From Ligula intestinalis (lineage: Eukaryota > Platyhelminthes > Cestoda > Diphyllobothriidea > Diphyllobothriidae): DNA of 64,000 nucleotides. The position numbers and the translations under genes are program-made. How positions within the stretch are numbered: position 1 is the first letter of the stretch; the number at the start of each line of letters is the position of its first letter. Under the pieces are notes generated by a model that worked only from the letters and a program-made list of their open reading frames with translations, was not told the origin of the DNA and ran no database searches. This document shows, in pieces, positions 36,701 through 48,700 of this stretch. The stretch is from positions 74,199,682 through 74,263,681 of the forward strand of contig JAYGXS010000001.1 in assembly GCA_036362985.1 (NCBI GenBank). The letters run 5' to 3'.

Positions 36701-39700
36701 AGTTGCAAGACTGAACTATCCAGGTTGGAAGGCTGGAGGGCTCGAAGGTGCTCCAGTTTGTCTGCCACCTTGTCACGGCGTCGGACAATGGCGCCGAGCA
36801 GAGGGTGTTCAAGGCCGGCAGCCACGTTGGACAGGAAGGTTGCACTGTCGGTGCAGCCACAGTGTCGGGAGAGGGCACTGTTTGTTGATGTGGTGGTACT
36901 GGCGGACTCCTTTGCGCAGGGACACGGTAGACCACAGCTGCCGAAGTCTACGCGATTGACGGCAGAGCGCAGACTGAGGTCACAGTTGAGGGCAGCCAAC
37001 TATGAAGAGAATGAAGAAACAGCGATTGAACCCAAAACGCAAAAATAAATAATCAAGCTAGAACAACCTGACTAGGATCATTTACCCATGCCAGTAAACG
37101 AGGGGTTTGGCTAATTATGATGGTGAGCTCAATGCCAATAGAGGAGAATATACGAGTTCCAGGAAGCAGTTCAGAAGAAGAAGAAGAAGAAGAAGAAGAT
37201 GCGATCACCGGAACAAGAGTTTTATTTCCTTGACGTTTCAGATTCCCTCGGGAATCCTTAATCATACGTGATGATAATACAGTCATGGTCTGCGCATGAA
37301 CATGACTGTATTATCATCACCTATGACTAAGGATTCCCGAGGGAATCCGAAACGTCAGGGAAATAAAGTCCTTGTTCCAGTGATCGCATCTTCTTCTTCT
37401 TCTTCTGGTGAGCTCAATCTTGGTGGTGAGTTTCGAATGTCGCGAATAAATTTCCAGTGGCAGCACAACTAACCATATTACTAACGCTGTACAAATCCTA
37501 AAACAAGTGTCAAAATTCCTTTTGAAAATCAGAACAAATGCTTGGCTAAATGCCCAAAAGAGCTGACGATTAATCCTTGACATATTGTTTGTGGTTGAAA
37601 ACTTGTGCTGCGTAATTAAGATAATAATTTAGCAGGTGCAACAGTTCATGCAGACAGTCCTGAATCCAACTACTTAATGTTAATTTAATCAACAGGCCCG
37701 GTAGTGATTGGGACAGGGCGGGAAATACCAATTCTGCGAGATCAGGGTCCATACGAAGCACGCATTAGATGACGGCTTTACTACAGGCTCATGGCAAAAT
37801 CCGGTCGTTTTGACATTGCTTTACAATGGGGAAAAGTTGTGCGCCAAAAAAGGGAGTGAGATAGGTACCCTAAAAGGCCACCCCAGTTTTAACAAATTTA
37901 CGCGCAAGTCATCACCACCCCGACCCAGGAGGCTGCACTGGGCATCGTCGTCCGTGTGGGTCTAATAATCGGTCAGTGGTGATTGCGAAACGCTGAGGGA
38001 TCACGAGGAAGCCAGCGGGATGGTACTAGACTCGCAATTTTGGAGTGCTTCCTACTTACATAAATGAAAAGAGGGACAACTTTTTATAGGGCCAGAACGG
38101 TCCTCATAAACGCTGGCCGCGTGCTTTGCTGGAAATGAATGCCGGTAGAAAGTCTGTTCTGAGAATAGGACCTCCTTTCAAAAGTGACTTCGACGATAAC
38201 AAAAGGAGTGATCATCATAAAAAGGGAGCAGGTGAATTTGAATCAGTCACGACCGGGAGACTCACTTCGCGTTCGCATTCGGAGATTTTGTGGGTCATTA
38301 CGAGGGTCGGATCCAGAGGCGAGATGGGACATGAACACAACAGCTGGAGACAGCCCCAAAGCAACCAAAATTGGCTTAAGACATCCAGGTCGATTGTAGA
38401 TGGTGACTGTGTAGATAAGTCCTGGAAGAGGGTGACGAAACGCATCAACAGGGTTCTCAACCTAACTGGGCTGTTAGGTGGAAGTTTGTTGAGAACTAGC
38501 CCGAACTGAGAATTTAAAGCACTCATTCGTTCACTCTGATCAACCGAGGTCATCCCCTCCGAGGTGAGTGCATCACATGAAGTGAAGGGTATTGGCTTCA
38601 GGCGTGTCCTTTCCAGAGCAGTGCAAATTGAGAGCAGAAGTTTTTCTGTGAGCGAGACAGCTTCATCGAACTCACTGAACGGAAAGAATAGGGATTAGCG
38701 GTTAACTTAGAAATAACGCTGAGGGGAGGGGGTATGACTGGAGATCAATTACATCGCACTACGCGCCGATTTCATCGAAGAAGATAGAACAATCAGTTTT
38801 GGGCGTAGTAGGCTGCAGAGGGTGACTATCGTAAGAAATCAGCATACAGCCTGCAGCAACAGGGACTTACGCAGTAAAGTTGACAGTCATCCCTTGGAGA
38901 CAGGGATCGGAGAAGCGAATGAGCAAATGGTAGACATCAAAAGCAGTCTGTTGCTGGAGCGGCCAATCGGCAAAGGAGCAAGTAATTGTCTGTGGCGAGC
39001 AGCGATAAAGGGTGCTTTGTGGGCTGAGGCTGCTGGACAATCGGTTTCCACAGTTAGTCAAGAAAAGCGCTTGGGACAACGAACTCCATTCACTTTTTAC
39101 ATCCGGCTGAAGAGAAGAAAGAGAAACGGGGTTAGTGACGAAGTCTTCGACGCAAACTGTCAGGAAATTAACGAATACACAGGATTTGGTTGATTATAAT
39201 TCCTTCATAAACTAATTTGACACCAAACTATATATTCACTATTAACTTAAATACATGGAATGCGAAACACGTCTGCTGTTAGATATTCCAAAATTATCCG
39301 AAAACATTTGAACACTCATGGTCGTCAGTCTAGAAAAAAAGGTCACCATATTAACTGTGTGGGTTCTGTGGTAAAAAGCAGGAACTGTGGGAATGAGTTG
39401 ATAATGCGCGGCATTTTGAAAGGGACCGGTTGGACAGGCAAAGATGACATCTTCAAAAGGTAATCACTGACGATCCAGGGAATTTAGCTCGTTTTTGGAA
39501 CACTAAATGTACTGATTCCAGTACCATCCGGCAACTACCCGTTAGGCGACACGTTAAATCGTCATGATTTATATTAATTTTGCTAGATAGACTTTCAAGC
39601 AAACCAGCGTTAAGTTTTCCTTTTTTAGGATGGTTACATGTGCAATGCAGAAAAAAACTTGTGAGAAGAACCGCCGATAAGCAGGACTTACTGTCATAAG

Positions 39701-42700
39701 TCCCGGTTGGTTGAAGATTTCCGAGGGAGATAGTGAAGAAGAAGTTCCACAGAGAAGCAGTAGAGAGTTCTGAAGCCACCTAGCATTTCCCAGAGTCTCC
39801 GACGACGTTGAAGCAGCCAGAAGCTTGAGAAGTGTAGGCCTACAGAGGGCACCGAGGGTAAGGCCCAACTCAATAGGAGGTCTTTCAGAATCGACCGGGT
39901 TCCATGTTAATGCAGCACTGCTGCAATCCTGATCAGCCTTAGTGGCGGCAAAGGACTGTCTCGAGGCGAGGACGGCAATGGAAGCCAGCAGTGGCCAGAG
40001 TCGAGAGCCTTGCGGCAAAGAAAATAAGGCGGCTTCTGCGGTTTTCTTGTCCGTGGTAGACATCTCATAATCACAGTCAGCCCTGGCGGAAGCGGAGCTT
40101 TCGTCTACAGCTGCAGCCGCCAGCTGATCGCAGACGGCCGTAGCGAGAGCAGCCCAACTGGTAGAGAGGAGGCTGAACGGTCGGCGACGGCGAAGACCAC
40201 TGTCCTCCGATCTGGGCTGCGGAGCGATGCGGTGCCGATGCAGCAACACCATAATGCGCTCGGGCGGAGCAGCGAGGTCAGCAATGCGCGACTTGGAACG
40301 GTAGAACTCAACGCGTTCGGGCCAGTCAGAAGGCGAACCCAGCGCGGTGGCGGCGAACAGATGGAGCCAGCGGAAGAGGCGTGTCATTGAGCGCAGAAGT
40401 GCATAAAAATCGATGGAGGTGGCAGAGAGATGCGCCTCCAGGTGCATCTTCACGCCCTTCTTCCACTCACGGCGAAGATGCATGAGACCGGGGTAAGTCT
40501 CTGACCAGGCAGCGGGGTAGTCCCCTCGGACTAGTCTGGCTGCGGCCACGATCACAGGCAGATTGGTGGGCAGCGACGATTGTGGTTTCTGTGGGCCACT
40601 GCCTGCGGATGCATCCACAGCCAGGAGTTGGTCAAGATGGGTAAAGTAGGAGCAGAGATGATTGAAGTAGGTATGCACCAGATGCCTTGACAGGTGGAAG
40701 TACAAAAATGGGATTAGGAAAACGGGTATATATGAGAAAAGCGAGTGACGGATCAAAATCATGAGAACAGACAGACAGTCACAAACCACCATCACTTGCA
40801 TACGAGGAAAGAATCGAAACACAACTAACAAGTCAATTATCTTAAAAGGGTTTTTAAATCCTGAGATTATGGCCATGGTTGTTCCCCGCATGCACAACTT
40901 TACTATGAGCGAGTAAGTGAAAGCATATGTTCGGTGAATTCGATTGCTTAAATGTTTATAAATGGTCATACAATCTGCACCGCTATACTACGAAGGAATT
41001 ATATTCACAAAAAAATACTGAAGGCGATTAGATGAAAGGATCATAGACGCGTTTGCAAACTCCGTTTTATAAACAGGGGAACGCTTCCGGAGATTTGCAC
41101 GAGCACATGCACAAACTGTCTTTGAGCATAAAGCTGAAAAACGTAAGGATCACACGAAACTCTGAATGAGCTTGTTTTGAAGATGATGGAAGATTTGCAG
41201 TATTTGGCCCCTAATTAATAATATTGGGAGTATGCGGCAACCTAAGAATTGCTTTGATGCCAATTTATTCTGGAAGCCGAGTGGGTTATTCTATGCCCTT
41301 GAAAAGGTCAGCTGACTGGTACTAATTCATGACGTCGTCAACTTAGCGGAGGGCAAACTAAACTTCAGCCCTCATAAGGCAGAACAAAAACGACCGCAAT
41401 ACGAAGTATTTAGACGAAGCTACATCTTACAAAGTGCACGTCCTTGAGCAGGTATCTATTAGGAAGGTTGGAGGGCCCAAGTGCCGTCCGTCTTAAGACT
41501 TCTTACGAAGTCAACCTACACACTATCTAACTTTGAAAACCCACCACAAAGGCGGGAAGATGACAAACTCAGAAGTCAGACTCGGTGCCTGTGAAGCGCC
41601 CGTTCGGACACATTTACAGTACTGGAGTGTGTCAAAACATTGATTAAAAAAAGGCTATATCAGATGCAACTTTGCATCGACCTAATGAGCGTTTGAGGGA
41701 AGCAATGTCTGTCATGAGAGACATATTACTGCCAGCATTTACATATTTTTTCTCTGTAGGCCGAATGCTGAAGAAAAGTTGGTGGACTATGGACGTATTA
41801 ATACAGCAGTTTTTCAGGGAAGCAAAAATCAAGAGGAAAAGCAAGTGACTACTACAAATGTTACACTTCATCGTCAAGAGTCGAAGCAACGAGGTCAGTC
41901 GTACCTATCCCATGACTTCACCAATTCCTCCTGGTCCATCGGAAACAGGCCGGAATCGGCGTTCATGAGGACTCGCCAGCCGGGTATCCAGCGAAGGTCA
42001 GGCAGAGAGTTTGTATCCGCTTTAGCCAACTCCGTTGCTGATTCAATCATAGTACTCAGCGCAGAAGGCTGGAGTGGGAAGGTGATAGCAGCGGCGGTTT
42101 TCTCCCCAGACATTGGCATTCTTTCCATAATCTGACGGCGAAGTAGGAAGGGAACGGCGTGGTACCGATCGAGGGGAGGTGAGAGTTCATTGGGGGGATC
42201 TTGGAGGGCTAGACGCAAGCAGTCCAGCCAGTGTTCGACACCCGGCAGAGGCAAATTGATGGGGCCAGCAACCAGGCTTAAGAGTTCAGTTATGCGATTA
42301 ACCAGAGGAGCTTGATCGATAATGTGAACAGAGGGGGAAGGAGCATGATGCTCAGGATCCAGAACCACTGGAAGGTCATTTTCGACAAACTGAAGAACGG
42401 CTTCATGGTAGGCCTAGGGAAAAGAATGGGGCGAGGAAAGATAAATTTACTAGGTCACCAACTGAAGGGAGCGTATTGATACGCTAAGGCGCCTAGATAA
42501 GCTTTTAGATCACAGTCTGTAAGGTGCAATAAACTCTGTTCGTCTGGAAGTAAAGGCCATCTTTTTCCCCCATTTAACGTCTAGCAAGCCATGCCCAGTC
42601 CCTGCTGTGCACACAGTAATTTCACGACGGATTGTGGAACGGCTTCAAAGGAGGGTTTTCGTTTCTGATTACGCAAACCTGGCAAATTATTGAGTCAAAA

Positions 42701-45700
42701 CGACTTTAAATAATTCCAGTGAGGTTACATAAAAAGAAGTTGTTCGTTGTCAAATTGTCGCCTTACGGATTATGATGTTACTTATATGCAGAGCCCGTTA
42801 GGTTTTCCCTTAACCGTATCCACTCAAATCTCTATGAAGTTTGATGGCACAATTGAGCTTACAGAAAGCGGCTAGTTGGAACCTTCAACACTAGGTCAGA
42901 TGTCAGGCACGATAAACTTAATCCTTCGTTGGGAATGGGAAATTAGAGTTACCTGCTGAAAACTGCGCAAAATTATTGACGATTAGGTAATCCAATGACT
43001 CAGTTGAACTTGGCATGGATAGCCTTTGTGACAAAGATAACCATCTTACTAATGTTTCAACTGAAAATGCGCAGATGCAGTTTGAAAGTTTCGAAGGTCG
43101 CGATTCAAATGTGCGCCCTTTGAATTAAAATTACCCTGTATATTAACTTCATACACCTACCAAAACATGAGGACTTAAGTATGCCACAGGCGGCAACCAT
43201 TGGAGAAGTTCCGTACTAACCGTGAAGTTTGAAACTGTGGTGTCGGGCAAACGGGCATAGGTGGCAGTTACTACAGGTATAAATAATAATATAAAAATGA
43301 AAGAAGGAAGAGGATGTATCAGAGTGCAACGAAGCAGGAGGCAGTCTTATTTTGTTCATTATTGCTGCGTCCCAATTAAATCAATCTGAAGCTATGTGTG
43401 TATAACAAAATCACCTGTGCAATTCGCCTGTCTGTCTGATGCCTCCGCACATACACGTCTTCCAGAGCCTTAAAATAGGCGCGTTGTACTCGTGAGTATT
43501 TGGACTGAAGGAACCAGGAGGCCCCGTCCGCACAGCATTCGGCCTCATCGACTAGATTCGCGGTCCATGCAAGCGGATCCAACTTGGAGGAGTCCCCATC
43601 GTTCCCAGGAAGGAAATCCAGCAGCTGTTGGAGTATGAGGCCGGCGGACAAGAGTGCGCCGACAGGCAGTTTGCGAGACGACAGCAGATGCGTCAGCTGA
43701 CCGCTCTCCTCGGCACCTTCGGCCGGCGTGGGAAGGAGGAAGCGAGAGACCATTTGGGTGCAGTTGGCATCAAAGTGCAGCAGGGCGGCTACATGCTGGT
43801 TGGGCAGGTGCATAGCCAGCAGTAGGCGGTGCACATCTTCACGTGAAAACGTCAGCTATAATCATCAAAAAGATGGGATTATTCTAATTGTAATGCGTTT
43901 GCGTTAAGTAGCCAATGACGACGTTGTAGCATTCTGGTCACGAAGGCTAGACACAGAGCTTTTAAAATAAATTAATTCTAAAATAGCCTCGCAGATAGTC
44001 AAGAGGAACGGATAAGTTTGCGCAAACAATAGTGCAATGAGATATTAAAGCTTACTTGTCCAAAAAATCATTCAGTCAAAAAGAGGGGTCTTTATATATT
44101 TTTCGTAAGTACCAGCTCCTCTGTGCGTTCCCACCTGTCGATTGTTCATAGGAAAAAAGATGGGGATGCGGACAGTCTCTTTAACTGGACTTCCGCCAGC
44201 AAAAACTTGGTATCTATCCTACTTTACTTTTTACTTCATCCGATGTTGTTAGATGAATCGGCTTCACTGATGTCACGGATAGTGCGGCCCATTGGCGACG
44301 ATCGGATGCGCGCTACTCGCGAATTTTAACCCATGGTTTGTTCCAGTGTCGCAAGCCGTAAACGGTTACGAGGCACACCCGTTCAACATCCGACTTGAGG
44401 GCGTTGAGCCATACCTTCAGTGGACCACCATGTCGGTATCTCCAAGTTGCACTTCGAGAGAGGTTCACGACCAATCTGCAGAGGCCCGTCGATGGCTTGC
44501 GCAAGACATGGCCAAACCATTGCAATCGGCGATACTGGATGTATGATGCTAGGCTTGGTCATTTGAAACATCTGTGATATAGCTCGACATTGGAAACTCG
44601 GTCCTGCCCGAAGGCCTTTAGGTGTCGAAGACACCAACGGTCAAGGACTTATATCCTACAGCTTTTATTAGCGAATTTGTCCAAACGTAATTATTAAAAG
44701 CCTAATTAGCGAGAATTGAACAGGTAGCCCCCCACTGAGAAAATCGGGCACAGGGACTCCTGTGATATGGGAGGGCGTTAATACGTTGCAATAGGGTGGA
44801 GGGGTAACTTTACCCAAGTGCAATTAAACGCACAGCTCCCTATGAAGCTTCGTAGCATAGGTGGTTAGAGCGTGGGCTATAGCTTATCCTTGCTGTCGTG
44901 GGTTCGCATGCCTCCAAGACCACCGATATTTTCACAATCTGATACGACGAAATATTAGGTTTCTCAGTAGAACAGATGGACGCAGTAATTAACGGAATCT
45001 ATAGAATCTATAGAACAGAGGGAGCAATTTGAAAGCTGCGAAACGAGAGCGCGTACATGGAATGAAAACAGCTAATGTAAGGTTATTTATAAAATAAGTC
45101 CAGATTGGGTAAGACGATATGCGGAAAGAAAACTGTACCCCAACCCTAACCACTAACTTAACTCTCACATTGAAATATAAACTCTAACTGAAGCCGATTC
45201 GCAAGCTTCGCTGCAAGCATAACCTTAATGTAGCATGTCTACGTAAATTAAACATGAATACATGTTAGTATAAAAAACCTAAGCTATATTGGATAAGTGA
45301 AGTAAGTTGCATTCCGAGATGATATGATGAAAAGAAAGAAGATCTTCGGAAAATCGAGTTGTGCTCATGAATTTTCGAACAAGTATCACGTGTTCGTCGT
45401 CAGACTAAATTAAAAGTGCATGGTCTACTAATCTGGACACAGCCTGAAACAACAACTGGCTCTCTGTGCCCGGTCAAGTGGAATTTCTCTAACTCTTAAC
45501 CAGCCTGAAACAACAACTGGCTGGATGTTTTGGAGGCCCGGTCAAGTGGAATTTCTCTGACTCTTAACCAGCCCCCCCCCCTTCCCCGAACACGCGGCCC
45601 ATAGTCCAAACGCGAACACACCCCCCTCCCCTCACTAGCACAACCTATCGCCGCGGGTGTCACGTCACCATAGCCCTTCCATCCAATCCCCCCTTCCCTC

Positions 45701-48700
45701 CCCCGTCCGTTGTAACCTCTGCCTCCAAAACATCTAGTGCGACATTCCCAGCCCTCACTTTTAATTTAGTCTGACGACGAACACGTGATACTTGTTCGAA
45801 AATTCACGAGTACAACTCGATTTTCCGAAGATCTTCTTTCTTTTCACCTAAGCTATATATTGAATGATCGCCGATGAACTAACCAAAATGCTGGTTGAGA
45901 TCAAATATCAGTTAAAATCTGAAGTAGCGGATCATGTGTAGGTTGGGAGTGGCTCTAAGAGACTACCAAACGAATGTGCTAAAAATGTTGTCTAATAATA
46001 TTAAGTGACTGCCTGGCCACAAAATACGGAAGTCTCAGTCTATCAACTGTGCACACAAGAATAAATAAGGCAATTACAGTCCAGAAAGGAGTTGTTTCAG
46101 GGATATATTTATTCTTTGATGCATTATCGAAAGAAAGTTCTCCAAAACAGAAGATTACTGTGTACTGGCTTTAGTTCACTACAACTTTCGGCAAAATTTA
46201 CGTAAATACCGAAACTCACCATCGAAAATTTGAAATTAGGCCCTACTATGAGAAACGTTGGGGCTTAGCTTTCAAAGTTGGCATCCGATATGGTAGTATT
46301 TTCTCAACCAACGCCTGTATATGTATGACAAATGCGATGCTGATAGGAACGACCATGAAGGGGAGAGGTCTTTGAAGGGGATTTTTCGGGTTGCTAACAG
46401 GGCTTCCTATAACAATTGTGTGAAAATGAGTATCGTCCTGTCATTGAATCCAATCTATAGCTGAACCTGCTTCCGCTACTTAACGTCTGAGTAGGATCAG
46501 AGTTAACCATAGGATTGACTGAGAGCCAGATACTTCCCAAGCTTACTCATCAACGGATAATGATTGATAAAATATAATGACGAACACGCCACAAGGACTT
46601 ACATCATGCGTCAACGCCAGTTCCACGCCGCGATTGCGCATAGCCCGTGAGATATTGGTGGCTCCGGGTCCGGCTGAAAGGGGTGCCTCGTCGACGGTCA
46701 GAATGAAGCGAAAGTTGGGATGAGGGCTAAGGCGAACCAAGTTGCCATTAGCATCCAGACCCCGCTCACTGAGGATCAGTTCACCACCGGGTTCCAGGAG
46801 ACCATTGAGACGATCCAGGACTGAAGGACTGAGAATTGAGAAGACAGACCGAGATGAGCAGACTGCAATAGCTGACAAATACATAACACTAAAACAGTAC
46901 TCCAGCTTGATATTATGGTCGAAGTCAGATGGGAACAGTTGGTAACGAAAGCCTGAATTAGATCGACATCTCCGGACAGCGGTAAGCACCGAAGGTGTGA
47001 CGGGAGACCACAGCAAACAGAGAGGCTGTACAGCAAAAACAAACTGGATGCTAATAAACTGAGTTGACAACCAGCCTTTGGCAAGTCCATGTTTTGTTAG
47101 TATAGTTTAGCATTCAATATTAGAATACTACCGACTGACAGTTGGTAACGAGATTATGCCACAGACGTTTCTGGATTGGAACTCAAATATTCATTTCAAA
47201 TTTGGGAGCAAATCTTAAAGATTTATTCTAATGGATTTATTCCAAGTTCACGCATTACTTCTTGAAAACTTGAAAAAAGAAACTAAATTTTCAAAACTAC
47301 AGTACCAATCAGAAAGCTCATGGGAAACACTGGGGGACCAATCGATGAACTAAACACATGTCTGGGTTTGTAACTAGTGTCCGTGCTGTCGGTATGATGA
47401 ATCGCATCGTATTAGAATCGCCTAGATTACCAGGAAGTAGGCTTGCAACTTGTGATTGAATATTGTCAGCGAAAGTTGTCGCAACAATGGAATAGAAATC
47501 GTGGGGTGAGTAGGTTAGTATGGTCTTCTGATAAGTTGTGTTCACTGTGCAGACGGAATTCAGAAAGGGTTCTCAATTGACATACCTGCAAAGCTGGGCA
47601 TTCTCCAACATCACCCAGTGTCCCTCACGAATACCCTTCACTAAAGGGCTGTCTATCCAGGCAAACACTCCACCAGCTTCCTGTTGTTCAAAGGCCCCCA
47701 ACAGTTCCACTGTATCAGCAGACGGTGAGAGAGATAGGCTGGATAATTTGTTTCTAGTGAGATAGGCCGCCAAATGGACTAATGAACGCTTTCCTGATAA
47801 TAGCGAAAAGGAAAAAATGAGGGATTACTCAAGGCGGGGAACACCTAGGAGGGAGGGGAGGAGTGGATGAAAAGAGTAGTCCTTGGGAGCCAGTTAATTA
47901 CGGGTGAGACATTTCAGAGGCAAACAAACGTCCATCTTCGGAGGAAGGTGAGAGTAATTGACCGCGAAACGTTTGGGAGGGGAAATGGGAAAAATCGTAG
48001 GAAATGTAAATTTTTCGATAAGCTCCATTGAGAGAAGGACTAAAGAATTTTTTTCGCAAGACTACTAGCACTTAGATCAACCAGGATTCGCTAGTCATGC
48101 GAACTTTGGTTCAGCGGCGCAAGTGCATCCTCCGACAGGCCAAGAGCAAAGATTTTCCAGCCTCGATAAGAAAGAAAGTGATACACAAAGTACCTACTTA
48201 CACAAAACAGAGTAGACAATTATGCCACATAGGTTACTGATGTGATAAGGCAGCACTCACCTGAACCGCGTGGACCCACAAGAATCGGCATCCATCCGCG
48301 TTCGAGTGACTTCAACAGGAGTTCCAAGTAGGGACGATGTTGATGTAAGAGGAGGAGCTGAGACTCAACGGCCTTGGCTGGTTGGTCAGTTAATCGGAAG
48401 CTGGCGAGGCCCACCTGAAGGAGTCTGTCACTGAGCACAGAAAGGCGACCCTGTGGCAGATAGCAACGACTGGTCGCCTCGTCAAAGTCCGCTTCCGTGG
48501 CAGCAACGGAAGCTGCAACTTCGTGCCAAATATTCATGACCTGTGAGGAGGGGCGATAGATTCCCAAAGTTTCTTGTATGATAGTAAGGAGTGAGGACAA
48601 ACTCGACCGGACCGTTTGACGCAAGGCTAGTTTACGATGTCTGATGAATGTTATGAGGGTGTTTTTAGCAGCGCTAGGACAATTTATACGTGGCGGTCAG

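Larger units (their letters stand above)
43856..46602 (-). other. Repeat-rich MDN1 intron 20
   Basis: A 2.7 kb intron containing the LINE fragment (44313-44640), a tRNA-like SINE head (44858-44975) and the foldback element (45328-45846). The remaining 750 bases next to exon 20 show nothing recognisable. Confidence 0.7.

Noticed and set aside
37582..37961. Two candidate MDN1 exons (about 37582-37733 and 37919-37961, minus strand) with usable splice sites and compatible phase.
   Set aside because: Exon 25 followed directly by exon 26 aligns with a continuous human segment, so an insertion of about 60 residues is not needed. The splice sites are weak and the encoded peptides show no similarity.
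39569..40969. A 466-residue minus-strand frame taken as a single exon.
   Set aside because: Only 39692-40685 is exon. The extensions at both ends are AT-rich intron sequence beyond good splice sites with matching phase.
44858..44930. Possible tRNA gene.
   Set aside because: A and B box-like sequences are present, but no acceptor stem or full cloverleaf can be formed, so it is better read as a SINE head.
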